From assembly GCF_023243115.1 (NCBI RefSeq), contig NZ_CP085081.1, positions 620,001 to 684,000 of the forward strand: a stretch of 64,000 nt of DNA, given 5' to 3'. Made by a program: the position numbers and the translations under genes. Of the stretch, positions 39,665-47,739 are shown in pieces. Every line of letters starts with the position of its first letter. Within the stretch, counting starts at the first letter, position 1. The notes beneath the pieces were generated by a model, which saw nothing but the letters and a program-made list of their open reading frames with translations, had not been told where the DNA came from and did no database searches. Origin of the DNA: Sediminicoccus sp. KRV36. Lineage in GTDB: Bacteria; Pseudomonadota; Alphaproteobacteria; Acetobacterales; Acetobacteraceae.

Positions 39665-40303
39665 ATGAACCGTTTCCAGGCGACCCTTCTGGCAGGAACG
39701 GCCGCACTCCTGCTGCTGCCAACCCTGCCTGTCAGCGCCCAGGGCATGCTCGGCTCGGGCCGCACCACCAGCCGCTCGCAGCCGGAAGCGCCGCGTGAGC
39801 AGCCGCCCGCCCTGCCGGGCGTCGCCGCGCGCCGCGGCCAGGCACCCATCCCGGCCGAAGCGCCGGCGGCCTCGATGAACCCCAATGACGCCCTGTTCGA
39901 CGGCATCAACCGCGGCGACATCGCCACCGTGCGCGATGCCGTGGCGCGCGGCGCGGATGTGAATGCACGCAATGCCCTGGGGCTGACGGCGGTGGATTCG
40001 GCGGTGGATCAGGGCCGGCCGGAGATCATGTTCTACGTCCTCTCGGTGCGCGGCATGGCGGGCAATGCACCCCCGCCGCCGCAATCCATCCCGCAGCGCG
40101 GCCAGCCCGCACGGGTGCGCACACCTCCCGCCGCCACCCCCCGCGAAGCGCCCACCCAGGTCGCGACCGCGACGCCGCGCCTGCCCCAACTCTGGCAGGC
40201 CAATGGCGGCGCGCCGCAACCGTCCATCGGCTTCCTGGGGTTTGATGCCGGCACACCGCCGGGTGCGTCCCGGGCGGAAGCGGCGGCGCGCCGGGGCCGC
40301 TAG
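39665..40303 (+). CDS. Exported protein with an ankyrin-repeat region
   Basis: This 212-residue protein has a signal peptide (MNRFQATLLAGTAALLLLPTLPVSAQ), a Pro/Arg/Ala-rich linker, and an ankyrin-like core at about 78–125 (DALFDGINRGDIATVRDAVARGADVNARNALGLTAVDSAVDQGRPEIM), covering about one and a half repeats. The C-terminal half is again Pro-rich and low in complexity, with TP, RP and AP runs. It may be a periplasmic binding or scaffold protein. ATG 39665 overlaps the previous stop region by one base gap, so the genes are probably coupled. Confidence 0.7.
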   Translation: MNRFQATLLAGTAALLLLPTLPVSAQGMLGSGRTTSRSQPEAPREQPPALPGVAARRGQAPIPAEAPAASMNPNDALFDGINRGDIATVRDAVARGADVNARNALGLTAVDSAVDQGRPEIMFYVLSVRGMAGNAPPPPQSIPQRGQPARVRTPPAATPREAPTQVATATPRLPQLWQANGGAPQPSIGFLGFDAGTPPGASRAEAAARRGR

Positions 40304-40801
40304 GGCGGCATCCGTTCAAGGGGCTTCGTTTGAGCGGCTAAAGCTGCTCGAAAATCAATGGGCTCGAGGTTGTTGCTTGAGCGCTGCGCGCGGAATGTAC
40401 TTTGGCTGGCTGGCGAAGCCTCCGCTGTGGGATCGAGGGGCCAGCCCCTCGAACTCCCCGGCAGGAAACCAGTTTCCTGCACCTTCATCAGCGGATTTGT
40501 ACGATCGAAAGTCCGGGAAACTTCAGTTTCTTGTTGGGGGTGGCCGCAAAGCGGGGGCAATGCGAGAGGGTAAAGCCTTCTCGCTTCCCGGCCGTTTTCA
40601 TCCGCCTGGGGCGCATCTGCGCCTGTCCGGACGGAGCCGGCTGATCGCATAGAGAAGCCCGGAAGACACCAGCCTTGAGGCTGCGCTGGCCTGCGGCGCC
40701 TGCCCAACCCCACCAATCTTGCCGCCGCCTCCCCTCCGCGCGCCTTGTGCAGTGGATGACGAGCCATCCTGTGGTCACGCGGCGCGCCGCTCGGCACCCC
40801 G
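40304..40801. other. Gene-free region of 498 bp with hairpin repeats
   Basis: No convincing gene is seen. The stretch contains a two-hairpin element in minus orientation (40434–40483), a GAAAC/GTTTC stem at about 40517, and a gcgaga/tctcgc stem at about 40560. Several short frames cross it on both strands but have no ribosome-binding sites or family similarity. The convergent GST gene ends at its right edge, so it probably holds terminators for both sides. Confidence 0.55.
40434..40483 (-). repeat. Two-hairpin interspersed element, copy B
   Basis: Read on the minus strand it is GGT, hairpin 1 (9-bp stem, gcaggaaac), spacer CGGGGAG, two bases, hairpin 2 (8-bp stem, cgaggggc). It has the same layout as the two copies between yejA and yejB and the one at ccmH. 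Stem sequences differ but pairing is perfect. Confidence 0.75.
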
Positions 40802-41428
40802 TCAGACGATTTTCTCGGTGATGTTTTGCGGCACCGGCACGGTGGCGGCAAAGGAAGGCCGCAATTCCAACCGGGCGCTCATCGCGGCCAGCGCCGGGTG
40901 GGCGGCGGGCCAGTCATATTCCGCGAAACGCACGCTGAGGTAGCGCAGCACCGTCCCGGCCGCGATATCGGCCAGGCCAAAGCGGCCCCCCACCAGGAAT
41001 CCCTCGCCCACCCGCTCGGCCAGGGCGCGCATGCCGCCTTCCACCTTGCGGCGTTGGCGCGCCATCCATTCGGCGCTGGGCGCCGCGCGCATGCGCTCGA
41101 AAAACAGCAGCACCACCGCATCGCAAATCCCGTCCGCGATCACCTCGATCTGCCGCGCGGCGAGAATCTCCTCGGGCGTATCGGGCAGCAGGCGGGGCTC
41201 GGGGTGCTTCACCTCCAGCCATTCCAGGATGAAGCGGCTTTCATAGACCCCCGTACCATCCGGCAGCACCAGGACCGGGAGCTTTTCCAACGGGTTATAG
41301 GCGGGCGTTGCGGTCGTGCCGTGCCAGGGAACCTCGGTCTGGAGCTCGAAGGGAATGCCCTTCTCGAGCAGCGCGATGCGCACCTTGCGGGCATAGGGCG
41401 AGGGCGTCGCGCTGATCAGCTTGTACAT
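40802..41428 (-). CDS. Glutathione S-transferase-family protein
   Basis: This 208-residue protein has the thioredoxin-like N-terminal domain of GSTs: MYKLISATPSPYARKVRIALLEKGIPFE, then NPLEKLPVLVLPDG with the cis-Pro and VYESRFILEWLE with the Glu-Ser glutathione-binding pair. The helical C-terminal domain includes GFLVGGRFGLADIAAGTVL. The substrate is unknown. ATG 41428 is the natural start; the frame continues upstream through a tandem repeat to 41587, but that part has only repeat-derived sequence. Confidence 0.88.
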   Translation of the reverse strand: MYKLISATPSPYARKVRIALLEKGIPFELQTEVPWHGTTATPAYNPLEKLPVLVLPDGTGVYESRFILEWLEVKHPEPRLLPDTPEEILAARQIEVIADGICDAVVLLFFERMRAAPSAEWMARQRRKVEGGMRALAERVGEGFLVGGRFGLADIAAGTVLRYLSVRFAEYDWPAAHPALAAMSARLELRPSFAATVPVPQNITEKIV

Positions 41429-41434
41429 GTTTCG

Positions 41435-41601
41435 CTCCACCGATTCAGCTCTCCGGGGCTGCGCCCCTGCGACCATCGGGGAGGGTTGCCTCCACCGATC
41501 CAGCTCTCCGGGGCAGCGCCCCTGCGGCCATCGGGGAGGGGTTGCCTCCACCGATCCAGCTCTCCGGGGCAGCGCCCCTGCGACCACCGGGGAAGGATTG
41601 G
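41435..41601. repeat. Three tandem 55–56-bp repeats upstream of the GST gene
   Basis: Units begin at 41435, 41490 and 41546 (spacing 55 and 56) and differ at only a few positions. Each contains a CCGGGG–CCCC hairpin and a later CATCGGGGAGGG block. A degenerate fourth start (GGTTCAGCA) follows. The array lies between the GST start and the end of the Bug-type gene, so it may form part of the GST leader or the terminator region of the upstream gene. Confidence 0.85.
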
Positions 41602-41646
41602 CCCCGTCGGTTCAGCACAGCCCGGCCCTGCTCCGCCAAGGGCGCC

Positions 41647-42615
41647 TCAGTTCAGATAGGCGCCCGTGGCCTGCACCACCTCGCCCCAGGCGGCGCGTTC
41701 GCGGCGTTGCAATTCGGCCAGCGCCTCGGGCGTCGAAGGTTCGGGGACGGCCCCTTGCAGGCGCAGCACCTCGATGAAAAGCGGCTGCGCCATTGCCTCG
41801 CGCACGGCCTGGTTCAACCGCGTGATCACCGGGGCAGGGGTGCGGGCCGGCGCGTAGATCGCCTTCCATAGCCCCGCATCCAGCGTGCCGCCGAGTTCCA
41901 GGATGGTCGGCGCATCGGGGTAGAGCGGCACGCGCTGCTTCGCCGCGACCGCCAGCACGCGCAATTGCCCGGCGCGCCAGGCGCCCTCGGCCCCGCCGGC
42001 CGGCAGCGCCATGCAATCCACCTGGCTTGCGATGATGGTCTGCATGGCCGGCGCCTGGCCGGTGAAGGGCACATGCAGCATCTCCACCTGCTGCTGCCGC
42101 AGCACCCGCTCCATCGCCAGATGCGAGGTGGAGGCGACCCCCCAGCTGGCGAAGCTGATGGCGCCCGGCCGCGCCTTGCCGGCCGCCATCAGCGCCGGGA
42201 AGTCGCGGATATTGGGCTGCGACGGCCCGCTGATGAAGGCGAAGGGCACGTTGGCCACAAAGCTGATCGGCGCGAAATCGCGGTCCGGATCATATTGCAG
42301 CGCGCGCATGGCGGTCGGCAAAATGGCCTGGGTGTCCACGATGCCCATCCAGAGGGTATGGCCATCCGGTGCGGCGCGGGCCGCGGTCATGCCGCCCACG
42401 CTGCCGCCGGCGCCGACGCGGTTCTCGACGACGACGGTCACACCCAGGATGGGCGTCAGCGCCTGGGCCATGGCGCGGCTGACCACGTCATTCAGCCCGC
42501 CCGGCGGAAAGCCGGAAATGATGCGGACCGTGCGGTCGGGGAAAGCCAGGGCCGGGCTGGCCAGCGCCATGGCGGTGCCGGTGCCGAGCAAAGCGCGGCG
42601 GGTGAAAGCGTTCAT
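41647..42615 (-). CDS. Bug-family (TTT-type) substrate-binding protein
   Basis: This 322-residue periplasmic protein has a twin-Arg-like signal (MNAFTRRALLGTGTAMALASPALA) and the Bug/TctC fold: RIISGFPPGGLNDVVSRAMAQAL, VENRVGAGGSVGGMTAARAAPDG and the VPFTGQAPAMQTIIASQVD block. Such proteins bind carboxylates for tripartite tricarboxylate transporters, but most, as here, lie without TctA/TctB genes. Many paralogues are typical of Acetobacteraceae and Burkholderiales. ATG 42615 has GAGGGAA upstream on the coding strand. Confidence 0.92.
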   Translation of the reverse strand: MNAFTRRALLGTGTAMALASPALAFPDRTVRIISGFPPGGLNDVVSRAMAQALTPILGVTVVVENRVGAGGSVGGMTAARAAPDGHTLWMGIVDTQAILPTAMRALQYDPDRDFAPISFVANVPFAFISGPSQPNIRDFPALMAAGKARPGAISFASWGVASTSHLAMERVLRQQQVEMLHVPFTGQAPAMQTIIASQVDCMALPAGGAEGAWRAGQLRVLAVAAKQRVPLYPDAPTILELGGTLDAGLWKAIYAPARTPAPVITRLNQAVREAMAQPLFIEVLRLQGAVPEPSTPEALAELQRRERAAWGEVVQATGAYLN

Positions 42616-42692
42616 GCAGGGGGTTCCCTCTGTTGGGGACTGAAATTTCCTCGGGTCAGACCCTACCAGCGTGAATCATCCGGTCAAACCCC

Positions 42693-42738
42693 CGCCCCCT
42701 CAAATCCCGCCCCCTCAAATCCCGGCCCCCTCAAATCC
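42693..42738. repeat. Three tandem 15–16-bp repeats across the Rieske gene stop
   Basis: Units at 42693–42707, 42708–42722 and 42723–42738 share the core GCCCCCTCAAATCC. The third contains the TGA of the minus-strand Rieske gene, so the end of that gene has been copied twice downstream. Confidence 0.8.
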
Positions 42739-43087
42739 CGGCATCGGGCGGAATGCGGATTTCCCCGTCCGTGATGCGCACCTCCACCGCTTCCAGCGCA
42801 TCGCCGATGCAGGGGCCGGAGACGCATTCCCCATCCTCGATCCGGAACCGCGCGCCATGCGCGGCACAGACGATCATCTCCCGCTTGCGGTCGAGGAAGC
42901 GGTCCGGCACGGGCTCCAGCGGCAGGCCGATATGCGGGCAGGAATTCACATAGACCAGCACGCGGGCACCACGCCGGATGGCAAAGAGGCCGGTGAAGCC
43001 GCCCGGCGGGGCGGGGAAGCCGCGCGCCTCGCCATCCGGGATCTCGTCCAGGCGGCAGAGCACGCGCCAATCGGCGGCGTCCTTCAT
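42731..43087 (-). CDS. Rieske [2Fe-2S] ferredoxin-like protein
   Basis: This 118-residue soluble protein has both Rieske cluster motifs: SCPHIGLPLE (C-x-H) and CAAHGARFRIEDGECVSGPC (C-x2-H). It lacks a membrane anchor and resembles the ferredoxin components of NirD or dioxygenase systems. No oxygenase partner is adjacent. Its ATG overlaps the stop of the EVE gene by four bases (ATGA), so the two are translated together. Confidence 0.9.
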   Translation of the reverse strand: MKDAADWRVLCRLDEIPDGEARGFPAPPGGFTGLFAIRRGARVLVYVNSCPHIGLPLEPVPDRFLDRKREMIVCAAHGARFRIEDGECVSGPCIGDALEAVEVRITDGEIRIPPDAGI

Positions 43088-43512
43088 GCCCCGGCCATCT
43101 CCAGGATCACGGCAGCGTGCTCCGGGCTGATCGGCATGACGGAGAGGCGGGACTGGCGGATCAGGCCGATGCCCTCCAGCCGCGGCTCGGCCTTGATGGC
43201 GGCGAGCGTGACGGGCTGCGGCAGTTTCGAGACGGTCTTCACATCCACGCAGACCCAGCGCCCCGTCTCATCCGTGGGGTCGGGATAGGCCACGCGCGCC
43301 ACCTCGACGATGCCGACCACCTCCTTGCCGATATTGGAGTGGTAGAAGAAGACGCGGTCGCCCTTCTGCATGGCCTTCAGGAAATTCGCGGCCTGGGCGT
43401 TGCGCACGCCGGTCCAGGGCTCGACCCCGTTGGCCACCTGCTGTTCCCAGCCGAAGACATCGGGCTCGGATTTCACGAGGAAACTGGGCTGGGCGGGCTT
43501 TGGCTTGGCCAT
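43084..43512 (-). CDS. EVE-domain protein
   Basis: This 142-residue protein is almost entirely an EVE domain: FLVKSEPDVFGWEQQ, TGVRNAQAANFLKAMQKGDRVFFYHSNIGKEVVGIVEV and DVKTVSKLPQPVTLAAIK. EVE domains relate to PUA/YTH folds and bind modified bases. The GTP-, RNA- or DNA-linked role of stand-alone EVE proteins is not settled. ATG 43512 (MAKPKPAQ) begins just before the domain. It diverges from the ccm operon, with about 160 bases between. Confidence 0.9.
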   Translation of the reverse strand: MAKPKPAQPSFLVKSEPDVFGWEQQVANGVEPWTGVRNAQAANFLKAMQKGDRVFFYHSNIGKEVVGIVEVARVAYPDPTDETGRWVCVDVKTVSKLPQPVTLAAIKAEPRLEGIGLIRQSRLSVMPISPEHAAVILEMAGA

Positions 43513-43674
43513 GGGTTTCTTTGCGGCGCGATGTGGCGATTGGCTGAAGGCTTCGCATATGTGCGGTGGCCGTGCCAATGGGGCGGAGATCATTCCGCTG
43601 GGCGATCTTTTCCCTGGCGGATGCCTGGGGCGGGGGCGCTTCAATCCTTTGGCGCATCTGCCTATGGTGGTGCT

Positions 43675-44466
43675 GTGGAAAACGTCGCTCACACTCCGCG
43701 ATCCTCAGGGTCGCTGCATCGTTTCGCCAATCCCGGCCGCTTCCTGCGGCTGACGGAGCGTTGGCTGCCCTGGCTTTCGGGCGCCGCCCTGGTCGTGCTG
43801 GGCATCGGCGTGGTCTGGGGGCTCTGGCTCGCGCCGAAGGATTGGCAGCAGGGCGAGACGGTGCGGATCATGTTCGTGCATGTGCCGATGGCCTGGCTGG
43901 CGATGGGCGGCTACACCGGCCTTGCGATCCTCTCGATCATGTCGCTGATCTGGCGGCACCCGCTGGCGGACCTCACCGCGCGGGAGCTTTCGCCGATCGG
44001 CGCGGCGGTCACGGCGCTGTGCCTGCTGACGGGCAGCCTCTGGGGCCGGCCGATGTGGGGCACCTGGTGGGTCTGGGATGCGCGGCTGACCTCGGTTCTG
44101 GTGCTGTTTTTCCTCTGGCTCGGCCATGCGGCGCTGGTGCGCGCCTTTGACGACCCGGAGCGCGGGGCGCGCATGGGCGCGATCCTGGCGCTGGTGGGCG
44201 TGGTGAACGTGCCCATCGTGAAGTTCAGCGTGGATTGGTGGAACACGCTGCACCAGCCGGCGAGTGTCACGCGCCTCAATGCGCCGGGGATGCATGTGGA
44301 CATCCTCTATCCGCTGCTGTGGTGCACGCTGGGATTTACGCTGGCCTTCATGGCGGTGACCTTGGCCGCGACGCGCGCCGCCGTGATGGAGCGCCGCGTC
44401 CGCGCCCTGCAGATGGCCGCCGCCCGCCGCGCCGATGCGCCTGCCCTGCGGAGTGTGGAAGCGTGA
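43675..44466 (+). CDS. ccmC: Haem exporter protein CcmC
   Basis: CcmC (263 residues) delivers haem to CcmE for c-type cytochrome maturation. It has six membrane helices and the tryptophan-rich motif WGRPMWGTWWVWDARLTS, flanked by conserved His residues (FVHVPMAW, NTLHQPASV). The start is GTG 43675 (VENVAHTP); the frame is open far upstream across the EVE gene, but this is antisense to it. It leads ccmCDEFGHI; ccmA and ccmB are not next to it. Confidence 0.92.
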   Translation: MENVAHTPRSSGSLHRFANPGRFLRLTERWLPWLSGAALVVLGIGVVWGLWLAPKDWQQGETVRIMFVHVPMAWLAMGGYTGLAILSIMSLIWRHPLADLTARELSPIGAAVTALCLLTGSLWGRPMWGTWWVWDARLTSVLVLFFLWLGHAALVRAFDDPERGARMGAILALVGVVNVPIVKFSVDWWNTLHQPASVTRLNAPGMHVDILYPLLWCTLGFTLAFMAVTLAATRAAVMERRVRALQMAAARRADAPALRSVEA

Positions 44467-44612
44467 GCACGCATTGGCTGCATGTGCTGCTGAGCTGGGG
44501 CGCGGTGCTTTGCGTTTTCGCGATCCTCGCCATATCCGCGATGGGCCGGCATCGTGCGGCCAGGCGGCAACTCGCCCAATTGGAACGCCACCCCTTGGAA
44601 CTCCGGAAATGA
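44463..44612 (+). CDS. ccmD: Haem exporter protein CcmD
   Basis: CcmD is a 49-residue single-helix membrane protein needed for release of haem-loaded CcmE. The helix HVLLSWGAVLCVFAILAISAM is followed by basic RHRAARRQLAQLE, as in the family. GTG 44463 overlaps the ccmC stop by four bases, and its own stop overlaps ccmE's start. The size and place identify it more than its sequence. Confidence 0.85.
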   Translation: MSTHWLHVLLSWGAVLCVFAILAISAMGRHRAARRQLAQLERHPLELRK

Positions 44613-45136
44613 CGCGGAAGAAGCGCCGGCTCTATATCCTCCTGCTTTGCGCCATCGGGCTTGGCAGCGCCACGGCGCTGACACTGACGGCGTTCCAGGA
44701 CAATCTCGTTTTCTTCCGCTCGCCTTCGGATATCGCGCGGGAAGCGCCGCCCCCGGGACGCTCCTTCCGCCTGGGCGGGCTGGTCGAGGCCGGCAGCGTG
44801 CAGCGCCAGGGCGAAGACCAGGGCCGCCCGGCGATCCATTTCCGTGTGACCGATGGCGCGCATGTGGTGCCGGTGATTTTCACCGGCGTCCTGCCCGATC
44901 TGTTCCGCGAGGGGCAGGGCGTGGTGACCCAGGGGATGATGGGCGCGGATGGCACCTTCCGGGCCCGCGAAGTCCTCGCCCGGCATGACGAGACCTATAT
45001 GCCGCCCGAGGTGGCCGATGCGCTGAAACGCTCGGGCCATTGGAATCCGGCCCAGGGCGCCGCCCCCGCGCCGGCGACCTGGAACACGCTGGACCCGGCA
45101 CGCCCGCAGGCCAACCCGCCGCGAAGCGGCTCATGA
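44609..45136 (+). CDS. ccmE: Cytochrome c-type biogenesis haem chaperone CcmE
   Basis: CcmE (175 residues) binds haem covalently in the periplasm and passes it to CcmF. An N-terminal membrane anchor (LYILLLCAIGLGSATALTLTAF) precedes the OB-fold domain. The haem-binding His126 and Tyr130 are present in ARHDETYMPPE. ATG 44609 overlaps ccmD by four bases. The C-terminal tail (PAPATWNTLDPARPQ) is Pro-rich and probably disordered, as usual. Confidence 0.95.
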   Translation: MTRKKRRLYILLLCAIGLGSATALTLTAFQDNLVFFRSPSDIAREAPPPGRSFRLGGLVEAGSVQRQGEDQGRPAIHFRVTDGAHVVPVIFTGVLPDLFREGQGVVTQGMMGADGTFRAREVLARHDETYMPPEVADALKRSGHWNPAQGAAPAPATWNTLDPARPQANPPRSGS

Positions 45137-45155
45137 TCAATCTGGATATCGGCTC

Positions 45156-47138
45156 ATGATTCCCGAACTTGGCCATTTCGCGCTGATCCTGGCGGCGATG
45201 CTCGCCATCGCGCAGTCCGGCCTGCCGCTCTGGGGCGCGCAGCGGGGCGATTCGCGGCTGATGGGGGCCGCCGCACCCTTGGCGCTGGCCGGCTTCGTCG
45301 CCATCGTCATCAGCTTCGCGGCGCTGATCTGGTCCTATGCGATGAATGACACGACGGTGGTGAACGTCGTCGCCAACAGCCATTCGGCCAAGCCGATGCT
45401 GTTCAAGATCACCGGCACCTGGGGCAATCACGAGGGCTCGATGATCCTCTGGGTCATGGTGCTGGCCGGGTGCAGCGCGGCGGTGGCCGGCTTTGGCGGC
45501 GGCTTGCCCTCGGCCCTGCAGGCGCGGGTGCTGGGCGTGATGGGGCTGATTTCGCTGGGCTTCCTCGCCTTCATCCTGTTCACCTCCAACCCCTTCGAGC
45601 GGATCTGGCCGCCGCCGCCGGATGGCCAGGGGCTGAACCCGCTGTTGCAGGATATCGGCCTCGCGATCCATCCGCCGCTGCTCTACCTCGGCTATGTGGG
45701 TTACGCGGTGACCTTCGCCTTCGCCGTGGCCGCGTTGATCGAGGGGCGCGTGGACGCCGCCTGGGGCCGCTGGGTGCGGCCCTGGTCGCTGGCCGCCTGG
45801 TCCTTCCTGACCATGGGCATCTCCATCGGCTCCTGGTGGGCCTATTATGAGCTCGGCTGGGGCGGCTACTGGTTCTGGGATCCAGTGGAGAACGCCTCGC
45901 TGCTGCCCTGGCTGGCCGGCACGGCGCTGCTGCATTCGGCCATCGTGGTCGAGAAGCGCGAGGCGCTGAAGATCTGGACCGTGCTGCTGGCGCTGCTGGC
46001 CTTCGCGCTCAGCCTGCTCGGCACCTTCCTGGTGCGTTCGGGCGTCCTGAATTCGGTGCATTCCTTCGCTTCCGACCCGGCGCGCGGCATTTTCATCCTG
46101 TGCCTGCTCGGCATCTACATCGCGGGTGCCTTCGCGCTCTTTGCCTGGCGCGCGCCCGCCATGGCGCCGGCCGGCGTCTTCGCGCCGATCTCGCGGGAGG
46201 GCGGGATCGTGCTGAACAACCTGCTGCTGTGCTCGATCACGGCGGTGGTGCTGGTGGGCACGCTGTATCCCTTGTTCCTGGACCTGCTGACCGGGCAGAT
46301 GATTTCCGTGGGCCCGCCCTTCTTCAATTCAGCCACGGCGCCGCTGGCCCTGCCCCTGGTGATGGGCATGGCCGTCGGCCCCATGCTGGCCTGGAAACGC
46401 GCGAGCCTCTGGCCCGTGCTGCAACGCCTCTGGTGGGCCGCCTGCCTGGCACTTCTGGCCTTCATCCTGACGCTGGCCTTGGCTGGCTGGCATGTGTTGA
46501 GCGCCTTGGGCTTCGCCTGCGCCTTCTGGCTGATCGCCGGTGCCGCGACCGATATCGCGGACCGCGCGGGCATCGGCCGCACCAGCCTCGGCAATGCCTG
46601 GAATCGCGCGCGCAACCTGCCGCGCGCGGCCTGGGGGGCGGCCATCGCGCATGCGGGCATGGGCGTCACCATCCTCGGCATTTCGGGCATGGGGCTGGCG
46701 ACGGAAAAGCTGGTGGCGGTGCCGCCGGGCGGCTCCACCCAGTTCGCCGGTTATGAATGGCGGCTGGAGGGCGTGCGGGACTTCATCGGCCCCAATTTCA
46801 CCGCGCGGAAGGCCACCATCACCCTGCTGCGCGATGGCAGCGTGGTGGCTGTGATGGAGCCGAGCAAGCGCTTCTTCCCGACCGGCCGGATGACGACGAC
46901 CGAGGCCGCGATCCGCACCCGCCCCTCCGGCGATCTCTACGCCGTGCTGGGTGAGGAGCGGCCCAATGAAGCCGGCGTGAGCGAGGCGGTTCTGCGCCTG
47001 CACAACAACCCGCTGGCGCCCTGGATCTGGCTTGGTGCGGGGATCATGGCGCTGGGGGCCGCACTCTCGCTGAGTGACCGCCGCATTCGCATCGCCGCCC
47101 CCGCGCGGCGGCGCAAAGAGGCCGAGGTTTCGGCGTGA
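45156..47138 (+). CDS. ccmF: Haem lyase subunit CcmF
   Basis: CcmF (660 residues) joins haem from CcmE to apocytochromes. It has about 14–15 membrane helices and the conserved tryptophan-rich motif WGGYWFWDPVENASLLPW, with further family blocks GTWGNHEGSMILWV and IHPPLLYLGYVGY. The full length matches the family. ATG 45156 lies 19 bases after ccmE and follows a Gly-rich stretch with a weak ribosome-binding site. The stop overlaps ccmG's GTG. Confidence 0.96.
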   Translation: MIPELGHFALILAAMLAIAQSGLPLWGAQRGDSRLMGAAAPLALAGFVAIVISFAALIWSYAMNDTTVVNVVANSHSAKPMLFKITGTWGNHEGSMILWVMVLAGCSAAVAGFGGGLPSALQARVLGVMGLISLGFLAFILFTSNPFERIWPPPPDGQGLNPLLQDIGLAIHPPLLYLGYVGYAVTFAFAVAALIEGRVDAAWGRWVRPWSLAAWSFLTMGISIGSWWAYYELGWGGYWFWDPVENASLLPWLAGTALLHSAIVVEKREALKIWTVLLALLAFALSLLGTFLVRSGVLNSVHSFASDPARGIFILCLLGIYIAGAFALFAWRAPAMAPAGVFAPISREGGIVLNNLLLCSITAVVLVGTLYPLFLDLLTGQMISVGPPFFNSATAPLALPLVMGMAVGPMLAWKRASLWPVLQRLWWAACLALLAFILTLALAGWHVLSALGFACAFWLIAGAATDIADRAGIGRTSLGNAWNRARNLPRAAWGAAIAHAGMGVTILGISGMGLATEKLVAVPPGGSTQFAGYEWRLEGVRDFIGPNFTARKATITLLRDGSVVAVMEPSKRFFPTGRMTTTEAAIRTRPSGDLYAVLGEERPNEAGVSEAVLRLHNNPLAPWIWLGAGIMALGAALSLSDRRIRIAAPARRRKEAEVSA

Positions 47139-47737
47139 GTGACGGCGTGACCGATCTGGCCAAGCCCGCGGCAAAGCCCTCGCGGCGCAAGCTGTTGGTC
47201 TATGCGCCGCTCGGCGTCGCGGCCGTGGCCGGCTTGGGTTTCTGGGCCATGCTGCGCGGCTTGCAGGATGGCAGTTTCAACCCGCGCGGCGTGCCCTCGG
47301 CGCTGCTGGGCAAGCCGCCGCCGGATTTCGCGCTGCCCGCGCTGGAAAGCTCGGGCCTGCCGGCCCTGGTTTCGGCTGATTTCCGTGGCATGCCCGGCCC
47401 CGTCGTCGTGAATTTCTGGGCGAGCTGGTGCGCGCCCTGCATCATCGAGCATCCGCAGCTCATGGCCCTGCACCGCCAGGGCATTGCCGTCTGGGGCGTG
47501 AACTACAAGGACCGCGTGCGCGAGGCGCAGGGCTTCCTGACGCGCCATGGCAACCCTTTCGCGCGGCTCGGCGTGGATGAGCCTGGCCGTGTCTCGATCG
47601 ATTGGGGCGTCTATGGCGTGCCGGAGACCTATATCCTGGATCGCGGCGGCATCATCCGCTGGCGCTTCGCCGGCCCCATCACGCCCGAATTGATGGCGCA
47701 GGACATCCAGCCCCTGCTGGCCCGGCTGCGAGGCTGA
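47135..47737 (+). CDS. ccmG: Thiol:disulfide interchange protein CcmG (DsbE)
   Basis: CcmG (200 residues) is a membrane-anchored thioredoxin that keeps apocytochrome cysteines reduced. The N-terminal anchor is at about 21–42. The active site is WASWCAPC with Cys99 and Cys102, and family features are GLPALVSADFRG and YGVPETYILDRGG. GTG 47135 overlaps ccmF by four bases. Confidence 0.95.
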   Translation: MSDGVTDLAKPAAKPSRRKLLVYAPLGVAAVAGLGFWAMLRGLQDGSFNPRGVPSALLGKPPPDFALPALESSGLPALVSADFRGMPGPVVVNFWASWCAPCIIEHPQLMALHRQGIAVWGVNYKDRVREAQGFLTRHGNPFARLGVDEPGRVSIDWGVYGVPETYILDRGGIIRWRFAGPITPELMAQDIQPLLARLRG

Positions 47738-47739
47738 TC

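Noticed and set aside
40304..40801. Several 70–195-codon frames on both strands
   Set aside because: They cross hairpin repeats, lack ribosome-binding sites and show no recognisable sequence; treated as non-coding.
41429..41587. N-terminal extension of the GST protein to 41587
   Set aside because: The extension is encoded by the tandem repeat and shows only repeat-derived peptide; the GST domain starts at ATG 41428.
41435..41601. CRISPR-like array
   Set aside because: Units are directly tandem with no unique spacers between them, so it is a simple tandem repeat.
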